Source: DASZIT01 sp052143315
GTDB lineage: Bacteria; Actinomycetota; Acidimicrobiia; Acidimicrobiales; RAAP-2
DNA length: 39,890 nt
Direction of reading: 5' to 3'
Assembly (NCBI GenBank): GCA_052143315.1
Contig: JBKQTE010000026.1
Span: 1 to 39,890 of the forward strand
This document shows positions 23,694-32,446 of this stretch, piece by piece (position 1 is the first letter of the stretch; each line of letters begins with the position of its first letter). The notes below the pieces were generated by a model, which was not told the origin of the DNA, searched no databases, and saw only the letters and a list, made by a program, of their open reading frames with translations. The position numbers were made by a program, and so were the translations under genes.

Positions 23694-25232
23694 CTACCGG
23701 CCGCGGCCCGCACCCCGGCTGCCCGACGGCTTGCCCGAGGACGCTGGCCCGAAGCGGCGAGACCCCCCGCCGCCCGATGGCGACCCACCCCGGGACGAGG
23801 GCTTGGCCCCCGGCTTAGACGACTTCGACCAGGTGCCGGCCCCGGCGCCGGCGTGCTTCTTCTTGTGGCCGTTGTGGCCGCCGGAGGAGCCGTTGTGGGA
23901 CGGCGACTCTCCGGTGCCGTTGGCCCGGTGGCTGGAGCCGCCGCGGCCCGATGCCGGCCGGGGCTTGCGAGGGCCGCCATTGAACGAGCCGCCCTGGCGC
24001 GGCGACCGGTCGTCCCGTCCGTCCCCATGACCGTCTCCGGCGCTGCCCGATCCGGTCTCCGGGCGGGGGCGGCGCTTGGGTGGTGCGCCCAGGACGTCGG
24101 TGATCTGCGTCATGTCGGGAGCGGTGAAGGGCGTATTGACGCCCAGGTCGCGCTGGATGCGCTTGACGGCGCCGGTCTTGTCCGGAGTGACGAAGCTGAT
24201 CACCACACCCTCGGCGCCGGCCCGGGCGGTGCGACCGGAGCGGTGCACGAAGTCCTTGGAGTCGGTCGGGGGGTCGAAGTGCACCACGGCGTTTACGCCG
24301 TCGACGTGGATCCCCCGGGCGGCCACGTCGGTGGCCACCAGGGCGTCGACCGAGCCGCGCACGAACGACTCCAGCGCCCGCTCCCGCTGCTTCTGGCTGC
24401 GGTCGCCGTGGATGGCGGCGGCGCGGACGCCCCGCTGTTCGAGCTGGCGGGCGATCCGGTCGGTGCTGTGCTTGGTGCGGCAGAAGACGATGGTCGGACC
24501 TGCGGTGGCGGCAATGGAGGCAGTGGTTTCGACCCGGTCACCGGCAGCCACCGTCCAGAAGAGGTGAACGGCCTCGCTGTCATCCTCCTCAGCCTCCAGC
24601 TCGTGACGCACCGGGTTCTTCTGGTACCGCTTGACCAGCACGTCGATGTCGCCGTCGAGGGTGGCGGAGAACAGCAGCGTCTGGCGGTCGGCGGGGGTGC
24701 GGTCGAGCAGGCGGCGCACGTCGGGGAGGAAGCCCATGTCGGCCATGCGGTCGGCCTCGTCGATGACCACGATCTCGATGGCGTCGAGGTGGATGCTGCC
24801 CCGCTCGATCAGGTCGCCGAGCCGGCCGGGACAGGCCACGGCCACGTCCACACCGCGGGCCAGGGCCTTGAGTTGCGGGCCGTAGCCGACGCCGCCGTAG
24901 AAGGTCTCGACCCGGAGGTTGCGAGCGGTGGCCAGCGACTGGAGCTCGGAGGCCACCTGGGCGCAGAGCTCTCGGGTCGGGGTCAGCACCAGCACGCGGG
25001 GGTGCTTGGGGCGCGCCGGCTTGCCGTGCAGCCGGGCTACGGCGCCGATACCGAAGGCGAGCGTCTTGCCCGACCCGGTCGGGGCCTTGCCGCACACGTC
25101 GCGGCCGGCCATGGCATCGACCACGGTGGCGGCCTGGATGGGGAAGGGGCTGAGGATCGAGCGCTTGGCCAGCGCCGAGACGATGTCGTCGGGCACGCCG
25201 AGATCGGCGAAGGAAGGTTGGGGCGAGGTCAT
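23694..25232 (-). CDS. DEAD-box ATP-dependent RNA helicase
   Basis: The 512-residue protein has a complete helicase core: the Q-motif (FADLGV ... PFPIQAAT), motif I APTGSGKT, Ia PTRELCAQ, Ib CPGRL, II DEAD (VVIDEADRMADMGF), III SAT (LLFSATLD), IV IVFCRTKH, V ATDVAARGIHVDGV and VI HRSGRTARAG. After about residue 375 comes a tail of some 130 residues rich in Gly, Ser, Arg, Lys and Pro (SFNGGPRKPRP, SRGGSPSGGGGSRRF), probably disordered RNA-binding sequence. It remodels RNA or ribonucleoprotein in the cytoplasm, as cold-shock and ribosome-assembly RhlE/DeaD types do. ATG 25232 has only a weak ribosome site. Confidence 0.95.
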   Translation of the reverse strand: MTSPQPSFADLGVPDDIVSALAKRSILSPFPIQAATVVDAMAGRDVCGKAPTGSGKTLAFGIGAVARLHGKPARPKHPRVLVLTPTRELCAQVASELQSLATARNLRVETFYGGVGYGPQLKALARGVDVAVACPGRLGDLIERGSIHLDAIEIVVIDEADRMADMGFLPDVRRLLDRTPADRQTLLFSATLDGDIDVLVKRYQKNPVRHELEAEEDDSEAVHLFWTVAAGDRVETTASIAATAGPTIVFCRTKHSTDRIARQLEQRGVRAAAIHGDRSQKQRERALESFVRGSVDALVATDVAARGIHVDGVNAVVHFDPPTDSKDFVHRSGRTARAGAEGVVISFVTPDKTGAVKRIQRDLGVNTPFTAPDMTQITDVLGAPPKRRPRPETGSGSAGDGHGDGRDDRSPRQGGSFNGGPRKPRPASGRGGSSHRANGTGESPSHNGSSGGHNGHKKKHAGAGAGTWSKSSKPGAKPSSRGGSPSGGGGSRRFGPASSGKPSGSRGAGRGR

Positions 25233-25390
25233 GGGAACGCTTTCGTGCGACAGAGGGGGTCCACGGGGGGAGCCCGGAAGTGGCCTGTCGCGAAGTTGAG
25301 GCGCACCAGGACGTCACCATGGTAGTGCCTGGAACCGCCGGACCAGGCGCACCCGCTGGTGGGGGGCCGGATCGGGCCCCGGGGGGCCGG

Positions 25391-26350
25391 TCAGGCCGAG
25401 GCGTCGAGCTGGCGCCGGACGAACCCCAGGACAGCGGCGGTGCCCGCCTGGAGCCCGGTCCACGACTTCCAGCCCAGGTGGATCCCGGCGCGGCTGGGAT
25501 CCAGGCTGCTCCGGCGGAGCTCCCCGGCTCGAAGCGGAGCGTGGACCGCCGGGTTGTCCGCACCGGCCTGGGTGCACAGCTCACGGAACAGCTCGTTCAC
25601 CGACGTCTCGCGCCCGGTACCGATGTTGCAGATCAATCCGCCGCCACGGGTCGCCGCCCGCACGAAGGCGTCGACGACGTCGTCGACGAACACGAAGTCA
25701 CGGGTCTGGTCGCCGTCCCCGAAGATGGTCACCGGCTGCCCCCGGAGGATCCGCTCGGCGAAGATCGACACCACCCCGGCCTCGCCGTGGGGATCCTGAC
25801 GGGGCCCGTACACATTGGCCAGGGCCAACGCCACGAACTCCAGCGCGTGGAGCTCGCGGTAGGCCACCAGGTAGTCGATCGCCGCCTTTTTCGAGACCCC
25901 GTACGGCGACAGGGGCCGGTGGGGCAGGGATTCCTTGACCGGTAGGTCGGCGGCGTCCGGCTCGCCGTACAGCGTGCCCCCGCTGGCGGCGAACACCACC
26001 CGCTCCGAGCCGGCGGCCCGGGCCCCCTCGAGGACACGCACGGTGCCGAGCACGTTGACGTCGGCGTCGAAGACCGGTTGGGCCACCGAGACCCGCACGT
26101 CGGCCTGGGCGGCCAGGTGGAAGACCACCTGGGGGCGCCGGCGGGCCATGAGGTCGACCACCTCCGTCGACCGGATGTCGAGGTTGTGCACGCTCAGGTG
26201 ACGGCCGGCGGAGCTGCGGGCCTCGGACAGGTTGGCCAGCGACCCCGTCGAGAGATCGTCGACCACGTCCACGGTATGGTCCTCGGCCAGCAGCCGGTCG
26301 ACCAGCGTCGAGCCGATGAAGCCGGCGCCTCCGGTGACCAGGGTGCGCAC
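25391..26350 (-). CDS. UDP-glucose 4-epimerase-like SDR
   Basis: A 319-residue extended SDR from GTG 26350, 4 nt after the stop of the ManB-type gene. It has GGAGFIG (7-13), the active-site region FAASGGTLYGE (Ser 123), and Tyr 150 / Lys 154 in PYGVSK. Further motifs are LALANVYGPRQDPHGEAGVV and DGDQTRDFVFVDDVVDA, the pattern of GalE-like UDP-glucose or UDP-GlcNAc 4-epimerases in actinobacteria. It probably interconverts UDP-glucose/galactose (or the GlcNAc forms) for envelope glycan in the cytoplasm. It closes the sugar operon; the helicase gene starts 158 bp further on. Substrate preference cannot be read from the sequence. Confidence 0.88.
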   Translation of the reverse strand: MRTLVTGGAGFIGSTLVDRLLAEDHTVDVVDDLSTGSLANLSEARSSAGRHLSVHNLDIRSTEVVDLMARRRPQVVFHLAAQADVRVSVAQPVFDADVNVLGTVRVLEGARAAGSERVVFAASGGTLYGEPDAADLPVKESLPHRPLSPYGVSKKAAIDYLVAYRELHALEFVALALANVYGPRQDPHGEAGVVSIFAERILRGQPVTIFGDGDQTRDFVFVDDVVDAFVRAATRGGGLICNIGTGRETSVNELFRELCTQAGADNPAVHAPLRAGELRRSSLDPSRAGIHLGWKSWTGLQAGTAAVLGFVRRQLDASA

Positions 26351-26354
26351 GGGC

Positions 26355-27446
26355 TCAGACCCCTGCCGCGACTCGCTCGCCGTCGACCACGGTGCCCGAG
26401 GCGGTGACCACGCCGGCCCCGATCACCGACAGCGGGTGGATGATGCAGCGCTGCCCGATGGTGGCGTCCGGGCCGATGATCGACCCCTCGACGGTGGCCC
26501 TGGCGGCCACGCGGGCACCGGGGAGTAGGACGGAGCCGACCACCGACGTGCCTTCCTCGACCACCGCCCCGTGGCCGATGACCGAGCGCTCCACCAGCGC
26601 GCCGGCCTCGATGATCGCCCCCTCGCCCACCAACGAGCGGCTCACCGAGCTACTGCGGACGTCGACCTCGCCGATCCTCCACACGCCCGGACCGAGGGAG
26701 TCGTCCCGGACGGCACCCGGAGCCGGCGGGCCGCTCCTCCGACCGAGGAGCAGGTCGTCGTGGGCCCGCAGGTAGGCGTCGGGGGTGCCGGTGTCGAGCC
26801 AGTACGCGTCGGAGCCCTGGGCGTAGAGCGTCCTGGCCTCGGCCATTGCCGGGAACGTCTCCCGCTCGATCGACACCCGCCGCCCTTCGGGGATGCGGTC
26901 CAGCACCGCCGGCTCCAGCACGTACGTCCCGGCATTGATCAGGTTGGTGGGGGCCTCGTCGCGAGGAGGCTTCTCTATGAAGGCCAGCACCCGCCCGTCG
27001 GCGTCGGTGGGCACCACCCCAAAGGCCGACGGGTCCTCGACCGGCGTCAGGCTGATGGTGGCCTCGGAACCGTGCTGGCGGTGGAACCCGATGAGCCCGG
27101 TGATGTCCAGGTCGGTCAGGACGTCCCCGTTGACCACCACGAAGGTGTCGTCGATCCCGGCGCGGTCGGCGGCGAACCGGATGGCGCCGGCGGTGTCGAG
27201 CGGTGACGGCTCCACCGCGTACGACAGCCGCACCCCGGCGATGGTCCCGCCCGGGTAGGCGTTGATGAAGGCGTCGGGCCGGTAGCCGAGGGACAGCACC
27301 GCCTCGTCGATCCCGTGGTTGGCCAGGTGGCCCACCACCCGTTCGATCATCGGCTCCTCCACGATGGGGAGCATCTGCTTCGGCGCCGTCAGCGTCAGTG
27401 GGCGGAGCCGGGTACCTTCGCCGCCCACCAGGACGACGGCCCTCAC
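26355..27446 (-). CDS. manB: Mannose-1-phosphate guanylyltransferase (ManB type) or related NDP-sugar pyrophosphorylase
   Basis: The 363-residue protein has an N-terminal nucleotidyltransferase domain, VVLVGGEGTRLRPLTLTAPK (signature and catalytic Arg/Lys), VVVNGDVLTDLD (metal Asp), FIEKP and NLINAGTYVLEP. It ends in a C-terminal left-handed beta-helix (about 255-360, EGAIIEAGALVERSVIGHGA). This follows mycobacterial Rv3264c, including VPTD..GRVLAFIEK and RIPEGRRVSIERETFPA. It should make GDP-mannose from mannose-1-P and GTP, but glucose-1-P thymidylyltransferase activity is possible since no rmlA is in the window. GTG 27446 overlaps the preceding stop by 4 nt. In M. tuberculosis the same gene also lies downstream of wbbL1. 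Confidence 0.85.
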   Translation of the reverse strand: MRAVVLVGGEGTRLRPLTLTAPKQMLPIVEEPMIERVVGHLANHGIDEAVLSLGYRPDAFINAYPGGTIAGVRLSYAVEPSPLDTAGAIRFAADRAGIDDTFVVVNGDVLTDLDITGLIGFHRQHGSEATISLTPVEDPSAFGVVPTDADGRVLAFIEKPPRDEAPTNLINAGTYVLEPAVLDRIPEGRRVSIERETFPAMAEARTLYAQGSDAYWLDTGTPDAYLRAHDDLLLGRRSGPPAPGAVRDDSLGPGVWRIGEVDVRSSSVSRSLVGEGAIIEAGALVERSVIGHGAVVEEGTSVVGSVLLPGARVAARATVEGSIIGPDATIGQRCIIHPLSVIGAGVVTASGTVVDGERVAAGV

Positions 27447-28216
27447 TTGGGGGCCGTGGTGGGGGTGCTCGGCGCCGCCGTGGTGGGGGTGGCGCTGGGC
27501 ACCACCGACGACGAGGTCGTCGGAAGGGTGGTCGAGGTGGTGGTGCCGGTCTGGACGGCGGTGATCAGGGCGGTGATGGCGGTGGCCGGCGGTTTGGGGA
27601 CGTTGGCGGTGGCCGGGACGAAGGCCATGGTGATCATCTGGCTGTTGGTGAACAGGAGCGACTGCGGGTCGCCACTGACCTCGGTGCCCTTCTTCGACTC
27701 GTAGTTGGGCCAGTAGACCACCGTGACGTACCCCTGCTTGCCGGAGTCGGGCGTGCCCTTGGGGCAGCTCTCGCCGTTGGACATCGTCTTCTTACCCGGG
27801 TACTGCAGGGTGGTGTCGGAGAGCTGCAGGCCCTGGTACCCGGCGACGAACTTGCCCAGCGTGGCATTGGCCCCCGACTCAGTGCTGTTCTTCGGGCTGA
27901 TGGTCAGCACGCCGTTGCCGTTGGCGGTGAAGCCGACCTTGGACCCGTTGGTACTGGCCGGCAGATTGGGCTCCACGGTTCCGCAGATGTCGATGCCGAG
28001 GGCGGCGTACCAGGTCTGCGAGGTGGTGGGCGGTCCGGTTGACGATGCCGTCCGGTGGGTGAGCTGGTAGCGGCTCAGCCCGATGAGGAAGAGTCCGACG
28101 ACGCAGATGAGGAAAAGACTGGCGTACCAGTTGATCGGCATCTGACCGCGATAGGTCTTGCCGCCACCGGTGGACGCCGCTCGCGTCACCCACTTGCCTG
28201 TCGAGTTGCTGGCCAT
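27443..28216 (-). CDS. Membrane-anchored protein of unknown function in the sugar operon
   Basis: The 257-residue protein has a cytoplasmic basic N-terminus (about 28 residues), one membrane span (about 30-47, WYASLFLICVVGLFLIGLSR) and an external domain of about 150 residues. This domain contains two Cys (IDICGTVEP and GESCPKGTP), a possible disulfide. A Thr/Ser/Pro/Ala tail follows (TTTSTTLPTTSSS, PTTAAPSTPTTAPK), typical of wall-spanning, O-glycosylated linkers. I recognise no family. It overlaps the ManB-type gene by 4 nt and follows the WbbL-like gene after 61 bp, so it is part of the operon and may act in glycan assembly or export. ATG 28216. Confidence 0.75.
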   Translation of the reverse strand: MASNSTGKWVTRAASTGGGKTYRGQMPINWYASLFLICVVGLFLIGLSRYQLTHRTASSTGPPTTSQTWYAALGIDICGTVEPNLPASTNGSKVGFTANGNGVLTISPKNSTESGANATLGKFVAGYQGLQLSDTTLQYPGKKTMSNGESCPKGTPDSGKQGYVTVVYWPNYESKKGTEVSGDPQSLLFTNSQMITMAFVPATANVPKPPATAITALITAVQTGTTTSTTLPTTSSSVVPSATPTTAAPSTPTTAPK

Positions 28217-28277
28217 GATCGGAGGACACCCTACAGGGTGCCGGGACCCCCAGAGGTCGTCGGCCCGGTGGACCTGG

Positions 28278-29156
28278 TCATGAGCCCGCCAGGGTCCGTC
28301 CCCAGGCCAGTGCGGCCCGCACCCCGATCCCCAGCGCCACCAGCGGGAGCAGCAGCCGTCGCCACCCGGTGGTCGACCGCTCGGCGAACCGCAGGAGCGA
28401 CCGGTGGTGCTCGAGGATCATCCGGTAAGGGTGGCGGGCCGTCGACACCCCCTGGAGGTGGGTCACCTCGGCGGCCGGCACATAGAGGACCTTCCAGCCC
28501 GCCTTGGCGATGCGCCAGCACAGGTCCACGTCCTCGGCGTACATGAAGTAGGCCTCGTCGAACCCGCCGACCTGCTCGAGCGACGTCCGGCGGGCCAACA
28601 GGCACGCACCCGACAACCAGTCCACCGGGACCACGACCCCGCCCGCCGGTGCCAGGTCGGTCCGCTGGTAGGCGCGGGTGAACGGGTTCGACGGGCGGAA
28701 CATCCCGAGCATGGCGTGGCCGGCGGCATCCACCAGGGAAGGGAACTGGCGAGCCGATGGGTAGCGGTCGCCCTCGGGTGTCCTGATCAAGGGACCGGCC
28801 AGGGCGGCGTCGGGGTCGGACTCCAGCGCCGCCACCAGCGTTGGCACCGCTCCGGAGGCGAGGGCCAGGTCGGGATTGCAGACCAGCACGTACTCGGCCG
28901 CGGTGGCCGCCAGGCCCCGGTTGGCCCCGGCCCCGTACCCGAGGTTGAAGCCGGGGGTGACCACCTCGACGTCGGGGAACCGACGGTGGAGCGCGTCCAC
29001 CGAACCGTCGCCCGAGCCGTTGTCCACCACCACCAGCTCGGCCACTCCCTCGGCCCGCAGGGTCGCCACGCACTCGCTGAGCGCCTCCCCCGCCTCGAAG
29101 TTCACCACCACCGCGGCCACCGATCCCCCACCGACGCCGGTGGGGTCGCTGGTCAC
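28278..29156 (-). CDS. wbbL: GT2 glycosyltransferase, WbbL-like rhamnosyltransferase
   Basis: GTG 29156 overlaps the upstream gene's stop by 4 nt. The 292-residue protein has the GT2 motifs VAAVVVNFEAGEALSECV, LVVVDNGSGDGSVDAL, NLGYGAGANRGL, VLVCNPDLAL (DXD-like Asn-Pro-Asp) and VDWLSGACLLARR, then GGFDEAYFMYAEDVDLCWR. The last block is the signature of WbbL, which adds L-rhamnose to decaprenyl-PP-GlcNAc to make the galactan linker in mycobacteria. A C-terminal hydrophobic stretch (LLLPLVALGIGVRAALAW) may attach it to the membrane. Placement between rmlD and the ManB-type gene matches M. tuberculosis. Whether this organism builds an arabinogalactan-type linker is unknown, so rhamnosyl transfer is inference. 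Confidence 0.82.
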   Translation of the reverse strand: MTSDPTGVGGGSVAAVVVNFEAGEALSECVATLRAEGVAELVVVDNGSGDGSVDALHRRFPDVEVVTPGFNLGYGAGANRGLAATAAEYVLVCNPDLALASGAVPTLVAALESDPDAALAGPLIRTPEGDRYPSARQFPSLVDAAGHAMLGMFRPSNPFTRAYQRTDLAPAGGVVVPVDWLSGACLLARRTSLEQVGGFDEAYFMYAEDVDLCWRIAKAGWKVLYVPAAEVTHLQGVSTARHPYRMILEHHRSLLRFAERSTTGWRRLLLPLVALGIGVRAALAWGRTLAGS

Positions 29157-29914
29157 GGGTCGAGCCGGGTGAAGCGGAATCTGATCAGGGCCCTCAACGC
29201 CCCCAGGCCGTCCCGCCAGGTGATCTTCTTCCCGTCGACCATCTCCCGCCCGGCGTAGGAGATCGGCACCTCGTAGATCCGGTGTCCGCGCCGGAGGACC
29301 TTGGCCGTGATCTCCGGCTCGAAGTCGAAGCGATCGGACTGGACGGTGATGCCCTCGAGCACGCGGCGGTCGAAGAGCTTGTAACAGGTCTCCATGTCGG
29401 ACAGGGTGCTCGAGTAGAGCACGTTGGTCACCAGGGAGAGGAACCGGTTCCCGATCCAGTGCAGCGGCAGCATGTTCTTCCGCTCCCCGGTGAACCGGCT
29501 GCCGTAGACCACGCGTGCCTTACCTTTCAGGATCGGCTCGAGCAGTTTGGGCCAGTCGTCCGGGTCGTACTCGAGGTCGGCGTCCTGGATCAGGACCAGG
29601 TCACCCCGCGCCGCCGCCAGACCGGTCCGGATGGCCGCACCCTTGCCCTGGTTGACCGGGTGGACCAGCACCCGGACGGTGGAGTCGGTGAGGGCGGCCA
29701 GCACCTTGTCGGTCCCGTCGGTCGAGCCGTCGTCGACGGCGATGACCTCCAGGCTGAGGGGGATGTCGACCGCCCGGATGCGGCGGACGATCTCGGCCAC
29801 CGTGGTTCGCTCGTTGTAGACGGGCACGATGACCGACAGCATGTCGAAGTGCGGCCCGGCGGGGGCCTCGTCCGATCCGGACCCGGCGGACCCCGGGTGG
29901 TACTCCTCGGTCAT
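29153..29914 (-). CDS. GT2 glycosyltransferase, dolichyl/polyprenyl-phosphate sugar synthase-like
   Basis: ATG 29914 follows GAGGG and lies 4 nt beyond the stop of the UDP-glucuronate decarboxylase gene. The 253-residue protein has the DPM/DPG-synthase pattern: MLSVIVPVYNERTTVAEIVR, EVIAVDDGSTDGTDKVL, NQGKGAAIRTGLAAARGD, the DXD in LIQDADLEYDPDDW, and RVVYGSRFTGERKN, followed by DMETCYKLFDRRVLEGI. There is no membrane domain, so it is the soluble subtype. It would transfer a sugar from a nucleotide donor to polyprenyl phosphate, giving a donor for membrane GT-C enzymes outside. Sugar identity is not deducible; UDP-xylose, UDP-glucose and GDP-mannose are all candidates in this operon. Confidence 0.87.
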   Translation of the reverse strand: MTEEYHPGSAGSGSDEAPAGPHFDMLSVIVPVYNERTTVAEIVRRIRAVDIPLSLEVIAVDDGSTDGTDKVLAALTDSTVRVLVHPVNQGKGAAIRTGLAAARGDLVLIQDADLEYDPDDWPKLLEPILKGKARVVYGSRFTGERKNMLPLHWIGNRFLSLVTNVLYSSTLSDMETCYKLFDRRVLEGITVQSDRFDFEPEITAKVLRRGHRIYEVPISYAGREMVDGKKITWRDGLGALRALIRFRFTRLDP

Positions 29915-29918
29915 GGCG

Positions 29919-30941
29919 TCATCCCTCTCTTCGGCCGCGGACGGCGGGGGCCCGACCGTCGTCCCCGTCGGAGCCCGGTGCATCGGTCCCGGACGGGCCC
30001 GCCATGCCGGCCTCGTCGGCCAGGAACGCCGCCGTCCGCGCCAAGCCCTCGGCCAGACTGGTGGTCGGCTCCCATCCCAGCACGGTCCGGGCGATGGTGA
30101 TATCGGGCCGCCGGCGGGTCGGGTCGTCAGCCGGCAACGGCAGGTGCACGATGTCGGACGACGACCCGGTCAGGTCCACCACCACCTGGGCCAGTCCGAG
30201 CACGGTGTGCTCGTCCGGGCTCCCGAGGTTCACCGGCCCGGTGACCGAGGCGTCGAGCAGCGCGATCAGGCCGTCCACCTCGTCGGTGACGAAGCAGAGG
30301 CTGCGTGTCTGGCTTCCGTCCCCGTAGACGGTCAGCGGCTCGCCCCGCAACGCCTGGAGGAGGAAGTTCGAGACCACCCGACCGTCGTCAGGTCGCAGCC
30401 TGGGGCCGTAGGTGTTGAAGATCCGGGCGATGCCGACGTCGGTGCCGTGCGTCCGGTGGTGGGCCATGGTGAGCGCCTCGGCGAAGCGCTTGGCCTCGTC
30501 ATAGACGCTGCGGGGACCGACCGGGTTCACGTTGCCCCAGTAGGTCTCGGTCTGGGGGTGGACCTCCGGGTCACCGTAGACCTCGCTGGTCGAGGCGAGC
30601 AGGAACCGGGCCCCGTGCCGGCCGGCCAGCTCGAGCCCGCGCCGGGTCCCCTCGCTCCCGACCGCCATGGTCTCCAGGGGGCGGGCCAGGTAGTCGAGGG
30701 GCGAGGCCGGGCTGGCCAGGTTGAGGACTCCGTGCACGGTGCCGTCCACCGGCAGGGAGACCGACACGTCCGCCTCCACCAGCGTGAAACCGGGGTGGTC
30801 GGCCAGGTGGGACACGTTCGATCGCCGGCCGGTGGAGAGGTCGTCGACGCAGACCACCTCATCGCCGCGCTGGAGCAGTCGGTCGCAGAGGTGGGAGCCG
30901 ACGAACCCGGCCCCGCCCATCACCACCTGGCGGCCCCTCAC
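29919..30941 (-). CDS. uxs: UDP-glucuronate decarboxylase (UDP-xylose synthase)
   Basis: GTG 30941 overlaps the UDP-glucose dehydrogenase stop by 4 nt; the long frame upstream of it is a shadow. The 340-residue SDR has GGAGFVGSHLCDRLL, NLASPASPLDYLARP, then ASTSEVYGDPEVHPQTETYW and GNVNPVGPRSVYDEAKRFAE, the UXS hallmark. Thr 118, Ser 119, Glu 120, Tyr 147 and Lys 151 are in catalytic positions. ARIFNTYGPRLRPDDGRVVS and DGSQTRSLCFVTDEVDGL also fit. It decarboxylates UDP-glucuronate to UDP-xylose, using the product of the gene just upstream. A variable tail of 25-30 residues (GPSGTDAPGSDGDDG) is probably disordered. Confidence 0.93.
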   Translation of the reverse strand: MRGRQVVMGGAGFVGSHLCDRLLQRGDEVVCVDDLSTGRRSNVSHLADHPGFTLVEADVSVSLPVDGTVHGVLNLASPASPLDYLARPLETMAVGSEGTRRGLELAGRHGARFLLASTSEVYGDPEVHPQTETYWGNVNPVGPRSVYDEAKRFAEALTMAHHRTHGTDVGIARIFNTYGPRLRPDDGRVVSNFLLQALRGEPLTVYGDGSQTRSLCFVTDEVDGLIALLDASVTGPVNLGSPDEHTVLGLAQVVVDLTGSSSDIVHLPLPADDPTRRRPDITIARTVLGWEPTTSLAEGLARTAAFLADEAGMAGPSGTDAPGSDGDDGRAPAVRGRREG

Positions 30942-32446
30942 CGGCGGCCGATCCCCGTGTAGTCGAAGCCCAGACGGCGGAGCTGTGACGGGTCGAGCAG
31001 GTTGCGGGCGTCGATGACCACCGGTGCCGACAGAGCTTGGCGCACCTTGGCGAATTCGAGCCAGCGGAACTCGTCCCACTCGGTCAGCACCACCACGGCG
31101 GCGGCTCCCTCGCAGGCGGCGTAGGCATCCGGATAGGCGGTCACCGAGGCGGCCCACGACGGGTCGCCGCCGGCTCCGGCGGAACCGAGCCCGGGGACCG
31201 GACCCGACGGCTCCCCTTCGGGGACTCGGACGGTCGGGTCGAACGCCTGTACGGTGGCCCCCGACGCCACCAGGCGCCGCACCACCTCGACGGCGGGCGA
31301 GTTGCGGAGGTCGTCGGTGCCGGCCTTGAAGGTCAGTCCCCAGACGGTGATCACCGCTCCGGCCAGGCCGGCGGTCCCGGCGGTGCCCGCCGAGTCGACG
31401 GAGCCGGAGGTGACCCGGTTGACCGCCCGGGTGACCTTGTCCACCACCCGGACGAACTGCTCGTCGTTGGTGGCGATGGCGCCCCGCAGAAAGGAGAAGT
31501 CGTAGCCGGCCTGCTCGGCGATGAACACCAGCGCCCGGGTGTCCTTGGGGAGGCAGCTGCCTCCCCAGCCCGGACCGGGCCGTAGGTACTCGAACCCGAT
31601 CCGCCTGTCGTACCCGAGGCCGAGGATGACGTCCCTGACGTCGGCCCCGACCGCCTCGCACAGGCCCGCCACCGCGTTGACGAAGCTCAGCTTGGTGGCC
31701 AGAAAGGCGTTCGAGGCATACTTGATCGTCTCGGCGGTGGCGGCGTCGGTGATGAGCAGCGGGGCGTGCGTCCCGGCGAAGAGCTCCCCCACCTTGGCCG
31801 CCGCCGCCTGGTCGGCGGCCCCGACCACGATGCGCTCGGGGTGGAGGCTGTCCGGCACCGCGGTGCCCTCGCGGAGGAACTCGGGGTTCGACACCACCGT
31901 CAGGTCGTGACGGCCGAGCACCCGCTCCACCACCAGGGTGGAGCCGACCGGGACGGTGGACTTGTTGACGATGATGGTGCCGGGGTCGAGAAGTGGGGCG
32001 ATCTCCTCGGCCACCGACTCCACATAGGAGAGGTCGGCGGAGCCGTCCTCGGCCTGGGGGGTGGGGACGCACAGGAAGACGAACTCCGCCCCGACCACCG
32101 CCTCGGAGGCGCCCACCACGAACCGGAGCCGTCCGGCGGCCTGGCCCTCGCGTACCAGCTTCTCGAGCTGGTCCTCGACGATGGGCACCTGGCCCGACTG
32201 GAGCAGGGCGACCTTGTCAGCGGCCTCGTCGCCGCAGGTCACCCGGTGGCCCAGGTGGGCAAGGGTAGCCGCCGTCGGCAGGCCCACGTAGCCCGCCCCG
32301 ACGACCGCCACCGTGTGTCCCCGGGTCTGGGGGAGCACCCGGACGGCGGCCCCGCCGTGACCGAAGGAGGCCCCCGGCGAGCCGGCCCCCGGCCCGTTGG
32401 GGGCCGGACCGGAGCCGCCGGATCCTGTCGTGGCCGGAGCCGTCAT
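30938..32446 (-). CDS. ugd: UDP-glucose 6-dehydrogenase
   Basis: NAD-dependent oxidation of UDP-glucose to UDP-glucuronate. ATG 32446 overlaps the rmlD stop by 4 nt. The 502-residue protein has a Gly/Pro/Ala-rich N-terminal extension (about 42 residues), then TVAVVGAGYVGLPTAATLAH, VFLCVPTP, NKSTVPVGST, VSNPEFLREGTA, IKYASNAFLATKLSFVNAVA, and the active-site GWGGSCLPKDT with Cys 298. The C-terminal domain has VWGLTFKAGTDDLRNSPAVE. Family length is about 440; the excess is the N-terminal extension and two Gly/Ala-rich inserts (after VNRVTSGSV and after VRVPEGEPSG). UDP-glucuronate feeds the decarboxylase encoded next. Confidence 0.94.
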   Translation of the reverse strand: MTAPATTGSGGSGPAPNGPGAGSPGASFGHGGAAVRVLPQTRGHTVAVVGAGYVGLPTAATLAHLGHRVTCGDEAADKVALLQSGQVPIVEDQLEKLVREGQAAGRLRFVVGASEAVVGAEFVFLCVPTPQAEDGSADLSYVESVAEEIAPLLDPGTIIVNKSTVPVGSTLVVERVLGRHDLTVVSNPEFLREGTAVPDSLHPERIVVGAADQAAAAKVGELFAGTHAPLLITDAATAETIKYASNAFLATKLSFVNAVAGLCEAVGADVRDVILGLGYDRRIGFEYLRPGPGWGGSCLPKDTRALVFIAEQAGYDFSFLRGAIATNDEQFVRVVDKVTRAVNRVTSGSVDSAGTAGTAGLAGAVITVWGLTFKAGTDDLRNSPAVEVVRRLVASGATVQAFDPTVRVPEGEPSGPVPGLGSAGAGGDPSWAASVTAYPDAYAACEGAAAVVVLTEWDEFRWLEFAKVRQALSAPVVIDARNLLDPSQLRRLGFDYTGIGRR

